DNA of 24,536 nucleotides from Acidobacteria bacterium AH-259-L09. Its GTDB lineage: Bacteria; Acidobacteriota; UBA6911; RPQK01. Positions 10,059 to 17,510 of this stretch are shown piece after piece. Where the stretch lies: positions 1 to 24,536 of the forward strand of contig JALLOL010000010.1 in NCBI GenBank assembly GCA_027717875.1, read 5' to 3'. Every line of letters begins with the position of its first letter. The stretch's first letter is position 1. The position numbers and the translations under genes are program-made. The notes under the pieces are model-generated. The model was not told the origin of the DNA. It was given only the letters and a program-made list of their open reading frames with translations, and ran no database searches.

Positions 10059-10081
10059 ATTGTTCGTCTCAGGCGAACAAT
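10059..10081. promoter_or_regulatory. Operator-like inverted repeat IR1 of abiE
   Basis: Perfect inverted repeat: ATTGTTCG (10059-10066), a 7-nt spacer TCTCAGG, then CGAACAAT (10074-10081), 23 bp in all. It lies in the abiEi leader between the inferred transcription start and the start codon. AbiEi antitoxins are known to bind paired inverted repeats in their own promoter, so this is the likely proximal site. Confidence 0.7.
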
Positions 10082-10111
10082 TGCACTATGTGTTCTAATC
10101 CCATTTTAGAA

Positions 10112-10140
10112 ATATTATGGTAATTGTTCGTAAATTTCAA
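10112..10140 (-). promoter_or_regulatory. Probable sigma-70 promoter of abiEi-abiEii
   Basis: Read on the minus strand, TTGAAA (10140-10135) and TAATAT (10117-10112) are separated by exactly 17 nt, close to the sigma-70 consensus. Transcription would start near 10105 and give a leader of about 63 nt before the abiEi ATG at 10042. The distal operator-like repeat (10123-10145) covers the -35 box and part of the spacer, so a bound repressor should block polymerase. Confidence 0.7.
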
Positions 10141-10145
10141 ACAAT
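10123..10145. promoter_or_regulatory. Operator-like inverted repeat IR2 of abiE
   Basis: Second copy with the same plan: ATTGTTCG (10123-10130), a 7-nt spacer TAAATTT, then CAAACAAT (10138-10145), one mismatch from a perfect repeat. It overlaps the -35 box of the abiE promoter. Its centre is 64 bp from that of IR1, close to six helical turns, which would place two AbiEi molecules on the same face of the DNA. Confidence 0.7.
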
Positions 10146-10360
10146 TGTCGGACACAATCTATATATCGCGAGAAAAATGATCTGTACCAGCTTCAACCCA
10201 GGACCCCCGAAGCGCCATACTTGCCTTCCCGTCTTCAGAGAAGTCGTTCTTCTATTTAAGGTTGACCCAGGTTGCTCCTTAGTACTCCTAGCCACCATCT
10301 TAATGCAGAAATCTTAATTGGTGATAAACTAGTAGCGAGCAGTTAAGTTGAGGGGATTTT
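10146..10360. other. Intergenic region upstream of hicB
   Basis: No gene is visible in this part of the 318-bp gap between the divergent abiE and hicB genes. A weak plus-strand promoter candidate is TTAATG (10300-10305), 17 nt, GATAAA (10323-10328). Short 5-bp inverted repeats (AGAAG/CTTCT near 10240-10255) are too small to interpret. Confidence 0.4.
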
Positions 10361-10582
10361 TTGGCCATGCACAATCAGTTTACCGCTATCATCGAGCGTG
10401 ATGGGGAGTGGTACATCGCCTATTGCCCCGAAATTCCAGGGGCCAATGGCCAGGGGCGCAGTATGGAAGAGTGTCGAGAGAGCCTGGCCGAAGCTATTGC
10501 CTTGATACTTAAAGACCGAAGAGAGGACGCTCTGCGGGCTGTGCCCAAAGACGCTATCCAAGAAGTCCTCACGGTCGAGTGA
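10361..10582 (+). CDS. hicB: HicB-family antitoxin (orphaned)
   Basis: A 73-residue protein of the HicB antitoxin family, small partly RNase H-like proteins that neutralise the HicA mRNA interferase. The HicB core is clear: FTAIIERDGEWYIAYCPEIP followed by GANGQGRSMEECRESLAEAI. There is little room for a DNA-binding tail beyond about residue 60. The start is either TTG 10361 or, more likely in codon terms, ATG 10367; AGGGG at 10351-10355 serves both. The stop TGA overlaps the GTG start of a truncated hicA (10579-10582), so this was a hicB-hicA pair in the less common antitoxin-first order. With its toxin destroyed it may be a relic or may act on a HicA elsewhere. Confidence 0.88.
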   Translation: MAMHNQFTAIIERDGEWYIAYCPEIPGANGQGRSMEECRESLAEAIALILKDRREDALRAVPKDAIQEVLTVE

Positions 10583-10713
10583 AGCGTCAGACTCTTCTTC
10601 GGCATCTGAGAAGGCACGGGTGCTATCTTAAGCGCGAAGTGACGAGCCGGTGTGAGAAATGCGGGTTAATGCCTACCGAATCGCTGTCGTCGGCACCGGC
10701 TTGTGGGCTGTAA
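10579..10713 (+). pseudogene. hicA: hicA toxin, truncated after 20 codons
   Basis: Starting at GTG 10579, overlapping the hicB stop, the frame reads RHLRRHGCYLKRE within its first 20 residues, which is the conserved N-terminus of HicA. Homology ends at codon 20 (10638). The frame then runs through a 26-nt repeat (from 10639) and into the 3' end of the opposite peptidase gene before stopping at 10713, giving a meaningless 44-residue product. The conserved glycine-rich segment and catalytic histidine that should follow are missing, so no active toxin can be made. Confidence 0.8.
10639..10664 (+). repeat. 26-nt dispersed repeat, copy 1
   Basis: The 26 nt begin GTGACGAGCCGG and end TGAGAAATGCGG, and match 17606-17631 at 25 of 26 positions. 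The flanks do not match. The copy starts exactly where hicA homology ends and lies 8 bp beyond the stop codon of the minus-strand S46 peptidase gene. It distantly resembles the first half of group II intron domain V (GAGCCG followed by a short loop), but no intron could be recognised. Confidence 0.85.
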
Positions 10714-12874
10714 GAAGTTCGTCCACGATCCAGCCCGCGCCGTGTACCTCGCGGGCAATGGTGAGAGCAAGACGAATGTCCGTGCTGAGAGCGCGGCCGG
10801 AGACCTCGCTGTACGTCCAGTCGCTTCCCATCGACTCCTCGTTTCCATCAAAGATCAGGCCCACAATCTGGAGGTCGCGATTGAGCAAAGCGCTGCCGGA
10901 ATTCCCGCCCGTGATGTCGTTGGTGCTTACAAATACCATCGGCAATTCGGCAAACTTTTCGTAGTCCGCCTCGCCGATCTTCTCGCGCCAGGTCTTAAGT
11001 TTTCTCGGCAGTGCAAAGTCACCCGTGTCTCCGCGGGCTTCGGCTAGCTCAAACATTCCGCCAAATTGGGTCGCAAAGGGGACCTTCTGTCCCTGTTTGT
11101 CCGTGTAACCCGCGACTTTTCCGTAGGTAACCCGCAGGGTGAAGTTAGCGTCCGGATAAAGCTTCTCGCCTTTCCAAGCCACCATTCCTCGGGCGAACTG
11201 GGTTCGGTTGCGGAACAGCTTTTCATTGAGAACGCGTACTCGCTTTCGAAGATCCTTGAGCGAGGACTCCAGATCGCGCGTAAAAACCACCGCTGCGTCA
11301 CTCGATTTCTCAAACTCCTCCGGCGAACTGTCAATAAGCTTCTTTCGGGTCTCGCTCACGGTGACGGAGGAACCATTAACAATGGCCTCAGCCATGGAAC
11401 GAGCCGTTGCCTCAGATCCGAGCCGCTCGGCCAGTTTCTGCACGGCCGGGATCCGCTGCTCGCCCTTTAAGGCCAGCGCTTTTTCAAAGGTGATTTCCAG
11501 GAGGTCCACTTCAAGTTCACTAATCACGGGCTCGTCATCCAGCAAGGCTTTTCGGATGTCCGGCCAGAAACGCTCCTGGAACTGGGGCTCCCGATCTCGA
11601 TCCGACTCTTTGGCTCTTTCTTGGGCAAATTCGTACAGGCCTGACGCGAGGCCGATCACCGATGATCTCTGCAGCCAACGGAGAGCGTTGTCCAGGTCTT
11701 CGTTGGCTTCGACGTCATTGGCGTAAACCGCGCGCTGGGCGTCGAGCACGCCGCCGTATTTCTCGGCCAGGGTTGGGTTTTCGGCCAGGAAGGCCGCGAA
11801 ATCGCGTTCCCGCTGCAGGCGCTCGCTCACCACATTAGTTGTTTTCAGAGCGGCCAGGACGTCCGTCTCGTACTTGAGAGTGTTGGACAGTCCAAAGATA
11901 CGCTCCTGAAGTAATATCTGATTTTGGGGTTTCATCGCCGCGTACTTGCGCAAGAGAGGCAGTTCAGTTTTGTAATCCTGTATCCGCTCGGGAATGCCCT
12001 TCTCAAGGTTGTAAATGGCGGAAAAGCTCATGCGGTATCGATTGGTGTTGCCAGGGAAGCCGGCCACCAAGGCAAAGTCACCCTCTTTTACTCCGTCGAA
12101 ACTCACGCGCAGGTAGTGTTCGGGGCGCACGGGTACGTGATCCGGATCGTAGTCACCGTGCGATCCGTCTTTCCCCACGTACGCTCGCAGTACGGAGATA
12201 TCCGAGACATAGCGCGGGAATCGGAAGTTCATCTCGTCTCCACCAAAGTAGCCGAACTGTTTCTCCGGCGCGTAAACCAGACGAACATCGTTGAAATCCT
12301 CGTAGGTGATGAGAAGCGACGTCGCACCACTGTTGAAAGCCACAACGGAGCAGGAAAAGTTGTCGCCTTTCTTCTCCTTGCAGGCTCGCTCCAAATCGTT
12401 CCGTTTGGCCTGGCGAGCCCTCTGAATGGCAGCGATATCCATGTCGGGCTTGACCACTGCGTCCAGTTCTGCCGTCACGTCGACTGTGCTGCGCTGCAGC
12501 TGGACACGGAACCGCTTGCAGGGCAGTTCGTCTGCCCGTGAAGCCGCCGTGAAGCCGCTTTCGATCAGATTGTCCGCTTTCCCTTTGTTCTGTTCGGCAA
12601 GTGTGGAGGTGCGGATGCAGTCCAGCGCTACATGGTGGTTGGTGAGAATCAATCCGTTGGCCGAGGCGAACGTGCCCGTGCCGCCGCTGCCCGGCGCCAG
12701 GATGCGCACCGCCGCCGAGTGCAGCCGTTGGCGATCCTGCGGCGTGAGCTCTACCCCGTAACGCTTGGCGATCTCATCGACCGGAAGCTGGTCCAGGCGC
12801 CACATCCCTTCCTCGGCCAGCACCTGTGCACTGCCCATCACCAGCATAACAACAACTAAAAGTCGGTTTTTCAT
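10673..12874 (-). CDS. S46 family dipeptidyl-peptidase (DPP7-like), secreted
   Basis: A 733-residue serine exopeptidase of family S46 (DPP7/DPP11), which removes dipeptides from peptide N-termini in the periplasm or outside the cell. I chose the ATG at 12874 rather than the longer ORF start at 12898, because GAGGT sits 7 nt upstream and the signal peptide then begins MKNRLLVVVMLVMGSAQVLA. The catalytic histidine lies in LTNHHVALD (about residues 77-85) and the catalytic serine in GGNSGSALL at residue 659. The residue 18 after that serine is Gly (FDGN), as in DPP7, rather than the Arg of acidic-specific DPP11. Hydrophobic P1 preference is therefore inferred. Its 3' end abuts the truncated hicA. 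No operon partner is visible on the same strand. Confidence 0.95.
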   Translation of the reverse strand: MKNRLLVVVMLVMGSAQVLAEEGMWRLDQLPVDEIAKRYGVELTPQDRQRLHSAAVRILAPGSGGTGTFASANGLILTNHHVALDCIRTSTLAEQNKGKADNLIESGFTAASRADELPCKRFRVQLQRSTVDVTAELDAVVKPDMDIAAIQRARQAKRNDLERACKEKKGDNFSCSVVAFNSGATSLLITYEDFNDVRLVYAPEKQFGYFGGDEMNFRFPRYVSDISVLRAYVGKDGSHGDYDPDHVPVRPEHYLRVSFDGVKEGDFALVAGFPGNTNRYRMSFSAIYNLEKGIPERIQDYKTELPLLRKYAAMKPQNQILLQERIFGLSNTLKYETDVLAALKTTNVVSERLQRERDFAAFLAENPTLAEKYGGVLDAQRAVYANDVEANEDLDNALRWLQRSSVIGLASGLYEFAQERAKESDRDREPQFQERFWPDIRKALLDDEPVISELEVDLLEITFEKALALKGEQRIPAVQKLAERLGSEATARSMAEAIVNGSSVTVSETRKKLIDSSPEEFEKSSDAAVVFTRDLESSLKDLRKRVRVLNEKLFRNRTQFARGMVAWKGEKLYPDANFTLRVTYGKVAGYTDKQGQKVPFATQFGGMFELAEARGDTGDFALPRKLKTWREKIGEADYEKFAELPMVFVSTNDITGGNSGSALLNRDLQIVGLIFDGNEESMGSDWTYSEVSGRALSTDIRLALTIAREVHGAGWIVDELLTAHKPVPTTAIR

Positions 12875-13182
12875 ACACATAACCTCATCTGACTTCAAAA
12901 CAAGCTACTTCCATCAGACGTCCCGATGGGCCGTCTCGTTAGCCAGGGTACAAATCACGCGTTCACCCGTAGCTGACCGAAAAGCATACAACAGAAAGGC
13001 AAACAGAAGGTATTCCGCAGATTTTCAATAACATTGGCATATTTGTTGGTGGGAATTGTACACCAAGGACGGAAATCTCCATAATCGCTAGCCGGGATTA
13101 TTCATAGGTTCTAGCGAGGTTCCCTGTGAGTGGAAATCAGGGCCGGCTGGGTGTGATTACAATAACCTCATAACGCGTTTAT
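12875..13182. other. Divergent intergenic region, S46 peptidase / Ca2+ exchanger
   Basis: This 308-bp gap should hold the divergent promoters of both neighbours, but I see no convincing -35/-10 pair; TACAAT at 13158-13163 is the best -10 for the exchanger and lacks a -35 box. An inverted repeat TCGCTAG (13085-13091) / CTAGCGA (13111-13117) with a 19-nt loop encloses the motif CCGGGATTATTCAT, which has a near copy at 20002-20015. No small gene was found. Confidence 0.45.
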
Positions 13183-14265
13183 ATGAAGCTCGGTCGATTT
13201 GAAATCAAACCATTAGATTTCTTGCTTGTGTTTGTACCGGTGAGCATCGTTTTGGAACTCCGCCACGCCGATCCGGTTTGGATCTTCAGTGCTTCGGCAT
13301 TTGCGATTATTCCCCTGGCCGGGCTCATGGGAAGAGCGACCGAGCATTTGGCTGACCAACTGGGCGCTGGCTTGGGCGCTCTGCTTAACGCCTCGTTCGG
13401 AAATGCAGCCGAGTTGGTCATTGCCTTAACGGCGCTCCATGCGGGATTGTACGAGGTGGTTAAAGCTTCCATCACCGGATCGATTATTGGAAACGTATTG
13501 CTGGTCCTGGGTCTGAGCGTTTTAGTAGGCGGACTGAAATTTCAACGGCAGACATTCAATCGGACCGCCGCCGGTATGGGAGCAACTCTGTTGGTGCTCA
13601 GCGCTATCGGTCTCCTGGTCCCAGCGGTTTTTCATTTCATTGTTCGTGGAAACGAAGCTGCGCATGAGCAGGAACTCAGTCTGGAAATTGCCATCGTGTT
13701 GTTCGTCACTTATCTGTTAAGTCTGGTATTCGCTTTGCACACGCACAAGCACCTGTACGCTGCTGAAGCCGGTCATTCCGGGGCTGAGACACTGGGGTCT
13801 GCTGCTTGGAGCAAAGGAAAATCGTTGGCGATACTGCTGGCCGCTACCCTGTTGGTCGTGCTTATGAGTGAATTTCTGGTCGGTGCTGTCAAACACACAG
13901 CCGAAGTATTTGGTATGACGGACGTTTTCATTGGAGTGATCCTGATTGCGATCATTGGGAATGCGGCCGAGCACAGCACTGCCGTGCTCATGGCAGCCAA
14001 GAACCAAATGGACCTTGCCATGAACATCGCCATCGGCTCGAGTATTCAGATCTCCCTGTTTGTCGCTCCAGTTCTGGTCTTCAGCAGTTACCTCTTTGCG
14101 CAGCCAATGAACCTGATTTTTACTACGTTTGAAGTGGTATCAGTGGCGCTGGCCGTAGGGATCGTTAGCCTGGTTGCCATGGACGGGGAATCGAATTGGA
14201 TGGAGGGCGTGCAGCTTCTGGCGGTCTACGTCATTTTGGGTATGGCTTTTTACTTTCTGCCCTGA
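13183..14265 (+). CDS. cax: Calcium/proton antiporter, CaCA family (CAX type)
   Basis: A 360-residue membrane protein of the Ca2+:cation antiporter superfamily, using the proton gradient to expel Ca2+ from the cytoplasm. It has about eleven hydrophobic segments in two halves around a hydrophilic, His-containing loop (about 185-212, [15 protein letters not shown]). Both alpha-repeats carry the ion-binding signature: [10 protein letters not shown] with Glu77 and [10 protein letters not shown] with Glu263. The second is followed by [17 protein letters not shown], typical of CAX exchangers. The length is normal. The ATG at 13183 is taken from the domain start; no clear Shine-Dalgarno is visible. 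The small gene at 14300 begins 34 bp after the stop and is probably co-transcribed. Confidence 0.93.
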   Translation: MKLGRFEIKPLDFLLVFVPVSIVLELRHADPVWIFSASAFAIIPLAGLMGRATEHLADQLGAGLGALLNASFGNAAELVIALTALHAGLYEVVKASITGSIIGNVLLVLGLSVLVGGLKFQRQTFNRTAAGMGATLLVLSAIGLLVPAVFHFIVRGNEAAHEQELSLEIAIVLFVTYLLSLVFALHTHKHLYAAEAGHSGAETLGSAAWSKGKSLAILLAATLLVVLMSEFLVGAVKHTAEVFGMTDVFIGVILIAIIGNAAEHSTAVLMAAKNQMDLAMNIAIGSSIQISLFVAPVLVFSSYLFAQPMNLIFTTFEVVSVALAVGIVSLVAMDGESNWMEGVQLLAVYVILGMAFYFLP

Positions 14266-14299
14266 GGTGTCAAGAGTAATTACCGGGATGGAGCGAAAG

Positions 14300-14566
14300 A
14301 TGACAAATGAGCAAACAAAGACACCGCAGCACCTGCAGGTAGAGTGCTACGCGGGTTATAAGGCGGAGCAGCGCCCGCGTCGATTCTGTCTGGCTGGTCA
14401 TCGACACCAGGTGGAAGAAGTTCTCGAACAGTGGTACGAGCCGGAAGGCACATACTTCCGGGTACGCGCAGATGATGGCAATATCTATACCCTCCGCTGT
14501 ACGAGAAGGGACGAAAACGATGTCTGGACACTGGAGTCTTTTCGCAGCCCCTTCGCTGATAGTTGA
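14300..14566 (+). CDS. Small conserved-looking protein of unknown function
   Basis: An 88-residue soluble, acidic-basic mixed protein with no signal or membrane segment. The start ATG 14300 is chosen because GGAG (14290-14293) lies 6 nt upstream; an in-frame ATG at 14288 overlaps that site. The core reads like a compact beta-rich domain: VECYAGYKAEQRPRRF (14-29), HQVEEVLEQWYEPEG (36-50), YFRVRADDGNIYTLRC (52-67), WTLESF (76-81). This resembles small proteins I recall from other bacteria, possibly of the DUF6504 type, but I cannot confirm a family. It sits 34 bp behind the exchanger and probably shares its transcript. Confidence 0.75.
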   Translation: MTNEQTKTPQHLQVECYAGYKAEQRPRRFCLAGHRHQVEEVLEQWYEPEGTYFRVRADDGNIYTLRCTRRDENDVWTLESFRSPFADS

Positions 14567-14573
14567 TTGGTCT

Positions 14574-14724
14574 CGCAAGTGTCCAAGGCCTGGCACGCGG
14601 ACCTGCCCAAAGGTTCACTGCCTGTTGAAGAAGCTCTGGAAGTTTGCCGCGTTGTCTCGTTTGGGCGCGCTCAGGAGAACGCACCGCTCCAACCCAGACC
14701 CTTGCAATTCCTATTGCCTTTCAC
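14574..14724 (+). pseudogene. Internal fragment of a decayed serine/threonine kinase gene
   Basis: The reading KGSLPVEEALEVCR (14609-14650) matches KGPLPVEEALEICR of the intact kinase at 15059-15100. Over 41 nt the DNA is about 83 percent identical, with mostly silent differences. Upstream bases 14581-14608 align to the preceding kinase codons only with frame breaks. The frame continues with unrelated residues to a stop at 14724. This is the hinge/alphaD region of the kinase fold with no start, HRD or DFG motif, so it cannot encode an active enzyme. Confidence 0.75.
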
Positions 14725-14761
14725 CGGCTAAAGGCTTACATTACACCAAAGGAGAGACAGC

Positions 14762-17404
14762 GTGATCGGCAAGACCATTTCCCATTACCGCGTTCTAGAG
14801 AAGCTCGGCGAAGGTGGCATGGGAGAAGTCTACCGCGCCGAGGACACCAACCTGGGTCGTGAGGTGGCCATTAAAGTTCTGCCTGATCTATTCGCCCAAG
14901 ACCCGCAGCGGCTGGCCCGCTTTGAGAGGGAAGCCAAGCTCCTGGCCTCGCTAAATCACCCCAACATTGCCGCGATTCACAGCTTCGAGCACGCGGATGG
15001 CCTTCATTTTCTTGTTTTGGAGCTGGTCGAGGGCCAGACGCTGGCAGAGCGGGTGGCCAAAGGGCCACTGCCTGTAGAAGAGGCTCTGGAGATCTGCCGT
15101 CAGATTGCAGAAGGAGCAGAAGCCGCCCATGAGAAAGGAGTCATTCACCGCGACTTGAAGCCGGCCAACGTGAAGATTACTCCTGAAGGACAAGTCAAGG
15201 TCCTGGATTTTGGTCTAGCCAAGGCATTGGAGGGCGAGACTCCTGCTGCCGACATTTCCCAGTCACCGACCCTGACCGAGGAGATGACTCGTTCGGGTGT
15301 GATTCTAGGCACAGCGGCTTACATGAGCCCGGAGCAGGCACGCGGGAAGGCGGTCGACAAGCGGGCGGACATCTGGGCCTTTGGCTGCGTGCTTTATGAG
15401 TGCCTGGTAGGACGCCAGGTGTTTGGTGGGGAGACGGTGACCGACATCATCGGGGCCATTGTTCATAAAGAGCCCGATTGGAACATCCTGCCTGAGAAGA
15501 CCCCCTGGAACATTCGAGCTTTGCTGCGACGATGTCTCGAAAAAGATCCCAACCTTCGCCTTCGAGATATTTGGGATGTCCGAATTGAGATCAAGCAGGC
15601 ACTTAGCGGCGCGGTGGAGAAACTACCCGATCTGGCGGTTGCCCGGCAGCCGGTCTGGACTTTGCGGAGAACTCTTCTGTTGGTGAGCGGGATGGTCCTG
15701 GTTGCCGCCGTGGCCGGTGTGATCGGGTGGATTCTGAAACCCGCACCGGAGCCTCCCTTACACAAGTTCGAGCTGGCGGTCGACAGCCTGGAGGCTGGTA
15801 TCGAAACTCCTCTTGCGGTTTCCCCGGACGGCAAGAAAGTGGTCTATGTGAGCGCCGGGCGGCTGTGGATTCGGGAGCTTAACCAACTGGAGCCGCGCCA
15901 ACTTTCCCGCAGCGAAGAAGCACACCTTCCTTTCTGGTCTCCCGACAGCGCCTTCGTGGGTTACGTGGCGGCGGGCAAGCTCTGGAGGGTTCCCGTCAGC
16001 GGAGGGGAGAGCACCACCATTTCCGACTTGCAGGGGGCATTGGTAGGCGGCGCTGGAGCCACTTGGGGGCCAAACGGGCGGATTGTCTTTTCCCGCGGCA
16101 GTACCGGCCTTCTTGAAGTGTCCGCCCGGGGTGGTGACCCCCAACCGCTGCTTGAGCTAGACCCCAAGAGCGAGGGCGATTTCCATCAACCTCACTTCCT
16201 GCCGGACGGACGGGGCGTGCTCTTTGTGGTGCACAGGAAGCAGCAGGCGCCAGATACTCTGGCTCTGCTTGCCGGGCAAACCCGCAAGGTCCTTCTGCAA
16301 CTGGAGGGGCAGGCACTATGGAGTCCGGTGTACTCGCCCACGGGACATATTCTCTACCGCCGAGAGCCCACCAACGCGGGCATCTGGGCGCTGCCCTTTT
16401 CGCTGTCCAAGTTGGAAGTTACGGGAGAACCGTTTTTGATGGTGCCGGAAGCCATGTATCCAAGCGTCTCGTCGGACCGAACCCTGATTTACGTTCGCAG
16501 AGCAAGTACCGCTCTCACCCAAATGGTGTGGGTGAACCGCAGCGGTCAGGTAGAGAGTGCCATCGGGCAACCCCAACGGCAGTGGCCGTTCCCTGCTTTG
16601 TCCCCCGATGGAGAGCAGGTGGCAGTCGGAGCGGACGAAAATGACAATTGGGACATTTGGATCCACGACGTTGCTCGGGGCACCAAGACCCGCCTAACCT
16701 TCTCTGATGGCATGGAAACTGAGCCGGCTTGGTCACCGGCGGGCGATCAGATTGTCTTTCGAAGTGGTGATAACCCCTCTGAGTACAATATCTCGGTCAA
16801 AGCGGCAGACGGAACCGGCCAGCCCCAGACACTGGTGAAGGGGATTACACCCGCCTTTTCACCTGACGGGAAATTCCTGCTCTACTCAGCACGCAGCGAG
16901 GAAACCGATTGGGACTTGTGGTACCTGCCCTGGGATGGAGACAAGAAGCCGGTCGTCTTTCTGCAGACCGACGCGTGGCAGTACTGGTCCCGGGTTTCCC
17001 CTGACGGTCGCTATCTGGCCTATGTCTCACATGAGTCCGGGCGAGCCGAGGTCTACTTGAAGCTCTTTCCCAGCGCGGAGGGCAAGTGGCAAGTCTCAGT
17101 CAATGGCGGCCATTGGCCCCGCTGGAGCAGCAGCGGCGATAGATTGTTCTACGCGGAGGGGGATTACCTGATGGAAGTGGAGGTCACAACCAGACCTTCG
17201 CTCACCCTGGGCACGCCCCGGAAGTTATTCACCCGGCAAGCCAGCGGAAGGACGTTGCCCTTTGGGTGGCCCGACGGGTTTGACGTCGCCGCCAACAGTC
17301 GCTTCGTGCTGGTTCATAGTGCGGAACCGGACAAGGGCAGCAGCCGCAACCCTGGCATCACAGTCGTCCAGAACTGGTTCACCGAATTCAAAAACGACCA
17401 ATGA
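14762..17404 (+). CDS. Membrane serine/threonine kinase with C-terminal PD40 propeller
   Basis: An 880-residue Hanks-type kinase typical of Acidobacteriota. GTG 14762 is preceded by GGAG at 14751-14754. The kinase domain (1-275) is complete: glycine loop GEGGMG (16-21), Lys38 in AIKVL, Glu57 of helix C, HRDLKPAN with Asp131, DFG at 149-151, and SPEQ (189-192). One membrane segment spans about 304-325 (LLLVSGMVLVAAVAGVIGWI). Residues 330-880 form a TolB/PD40-type propeller with repeated SPDG and WSPDG-like turns (for example FSPDGKFLLYSA). The topology suggests an outside sensor propeller driving an inside kinase; the ligand is unknown. The stop overlaps the ATG of a decayed next kinase (ATGA, 17401-17404). 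Confidence 0.95.
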   Translation: MIGKTISHYRVLEKLGEGGMGEVYRAEDTNLGREVAIKVLPDLFAQDPQRLARFEREAKLLASLNHPNIAAIHSFEHADGLHFLVLELVEGQTLAERVAKGPLPVEEALEICRQIAEGAEAAHEKGVIHRDLKPANVKITPEGQVKVLDFGLAKALEGETPAADISQSPTLTEEMTRSGVILGTAAYMSPEQARGKAVDKRADIWAFGCVLYECLVGRQVFGGETVTDIIGAIVHKEPDWNILPEKTPWNIRALLRRCLEKDPNLRLRDIWDVRIEIKQALSGAVEKLPDLAVARQPVWTLRRTLLLVSGMVLVAAVAGVIGWILKPAPEPPLHKFELAVDSLEAGIETPLAVSPDGKKVVYVSAGRLWIRELNQLEPRQLSRSEEAHLPFWSPDSAFVGYVAAGKLWRVPVSGGESTTISDLQGALVGGAGATWGPNGRIVFSRGSTGLLEVSARGGDPQPLLELDPKSEGDFHQPHFLPDGRGVLFVVHRKQQAPDTLALLAGQTRKVLLQLEGQALWSPVYSPTGHILYRREPTNAGIWALPFSLSKLEVTGEPFLMVPEAMYPSVSSDRTLIYVRRASTALTQMVWVNRSGQVESAIGQPQRQWPFPALSPDGEQVAVGADENDNWDIWIHDVARGTKTRLTFSDGMETEPAWSPAGDQIVFRSGDNPSEYNISVKAADGTGQPQTLVKGITPAFSPDGKFLLYSARSEETDWDLWYLPWDGDKKPVVFLQTDAWQYWSRVSPDGRYLAYVSHESGRAEVYLKLFPSAEGKWQVSVNGGHWPRWSSSGDRLFYAEGDYLMEVEVTTRPSLTLGTPRKLFTRQASGRTLPFGWPDGFDVAANSRFVLVHSAEPDKGSSRNPGITVVQNWFTEFKNDQ

Positions 17405-17461
17405 TCGGCAACACTATCTCTCGCACTACAAGATCCCGGAGAAACTCGGCGGCGGAATCAT
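17401..17461 (+). pseudogene. N-terminal remnant of a second tandem kinase gene
   Basis: ATGATCGGCAACACTATCTC overlaps the preceding kinase stop as ATGA and parallels the start of the intact gene at 14762. After codon 7 a one-base shift is needed, after which the frame reads SHYKIPEKLGGGII, equivalent to SHYRVLEKLGEGGM of the intact kinase. Homology ends at about 17461, before the ATP-binding lysine. The rest of the gene is gone, replaced by a large palindrome and a 26-nt repeat. Confidence 0.8.
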
Positions 17462-17510
17462 CCGCCCTGACTGCGTTGCGCTCGGTCGGCCTCCTCAGCG
17501 TACAGTAGGA

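Noticed and set aside
10639..10664. Group II intron 3' end (domain V)
   Set aside because: Only the first half looks similar, the distal stem is missing, and no reverse transcriptase or intron boundary is seen nearby.
11924..12541. Plus-strand ORF of 205 codons
   Set aside because: Antisense to the S46 peptidase, which keeps signal peptide and catalytic motifs.
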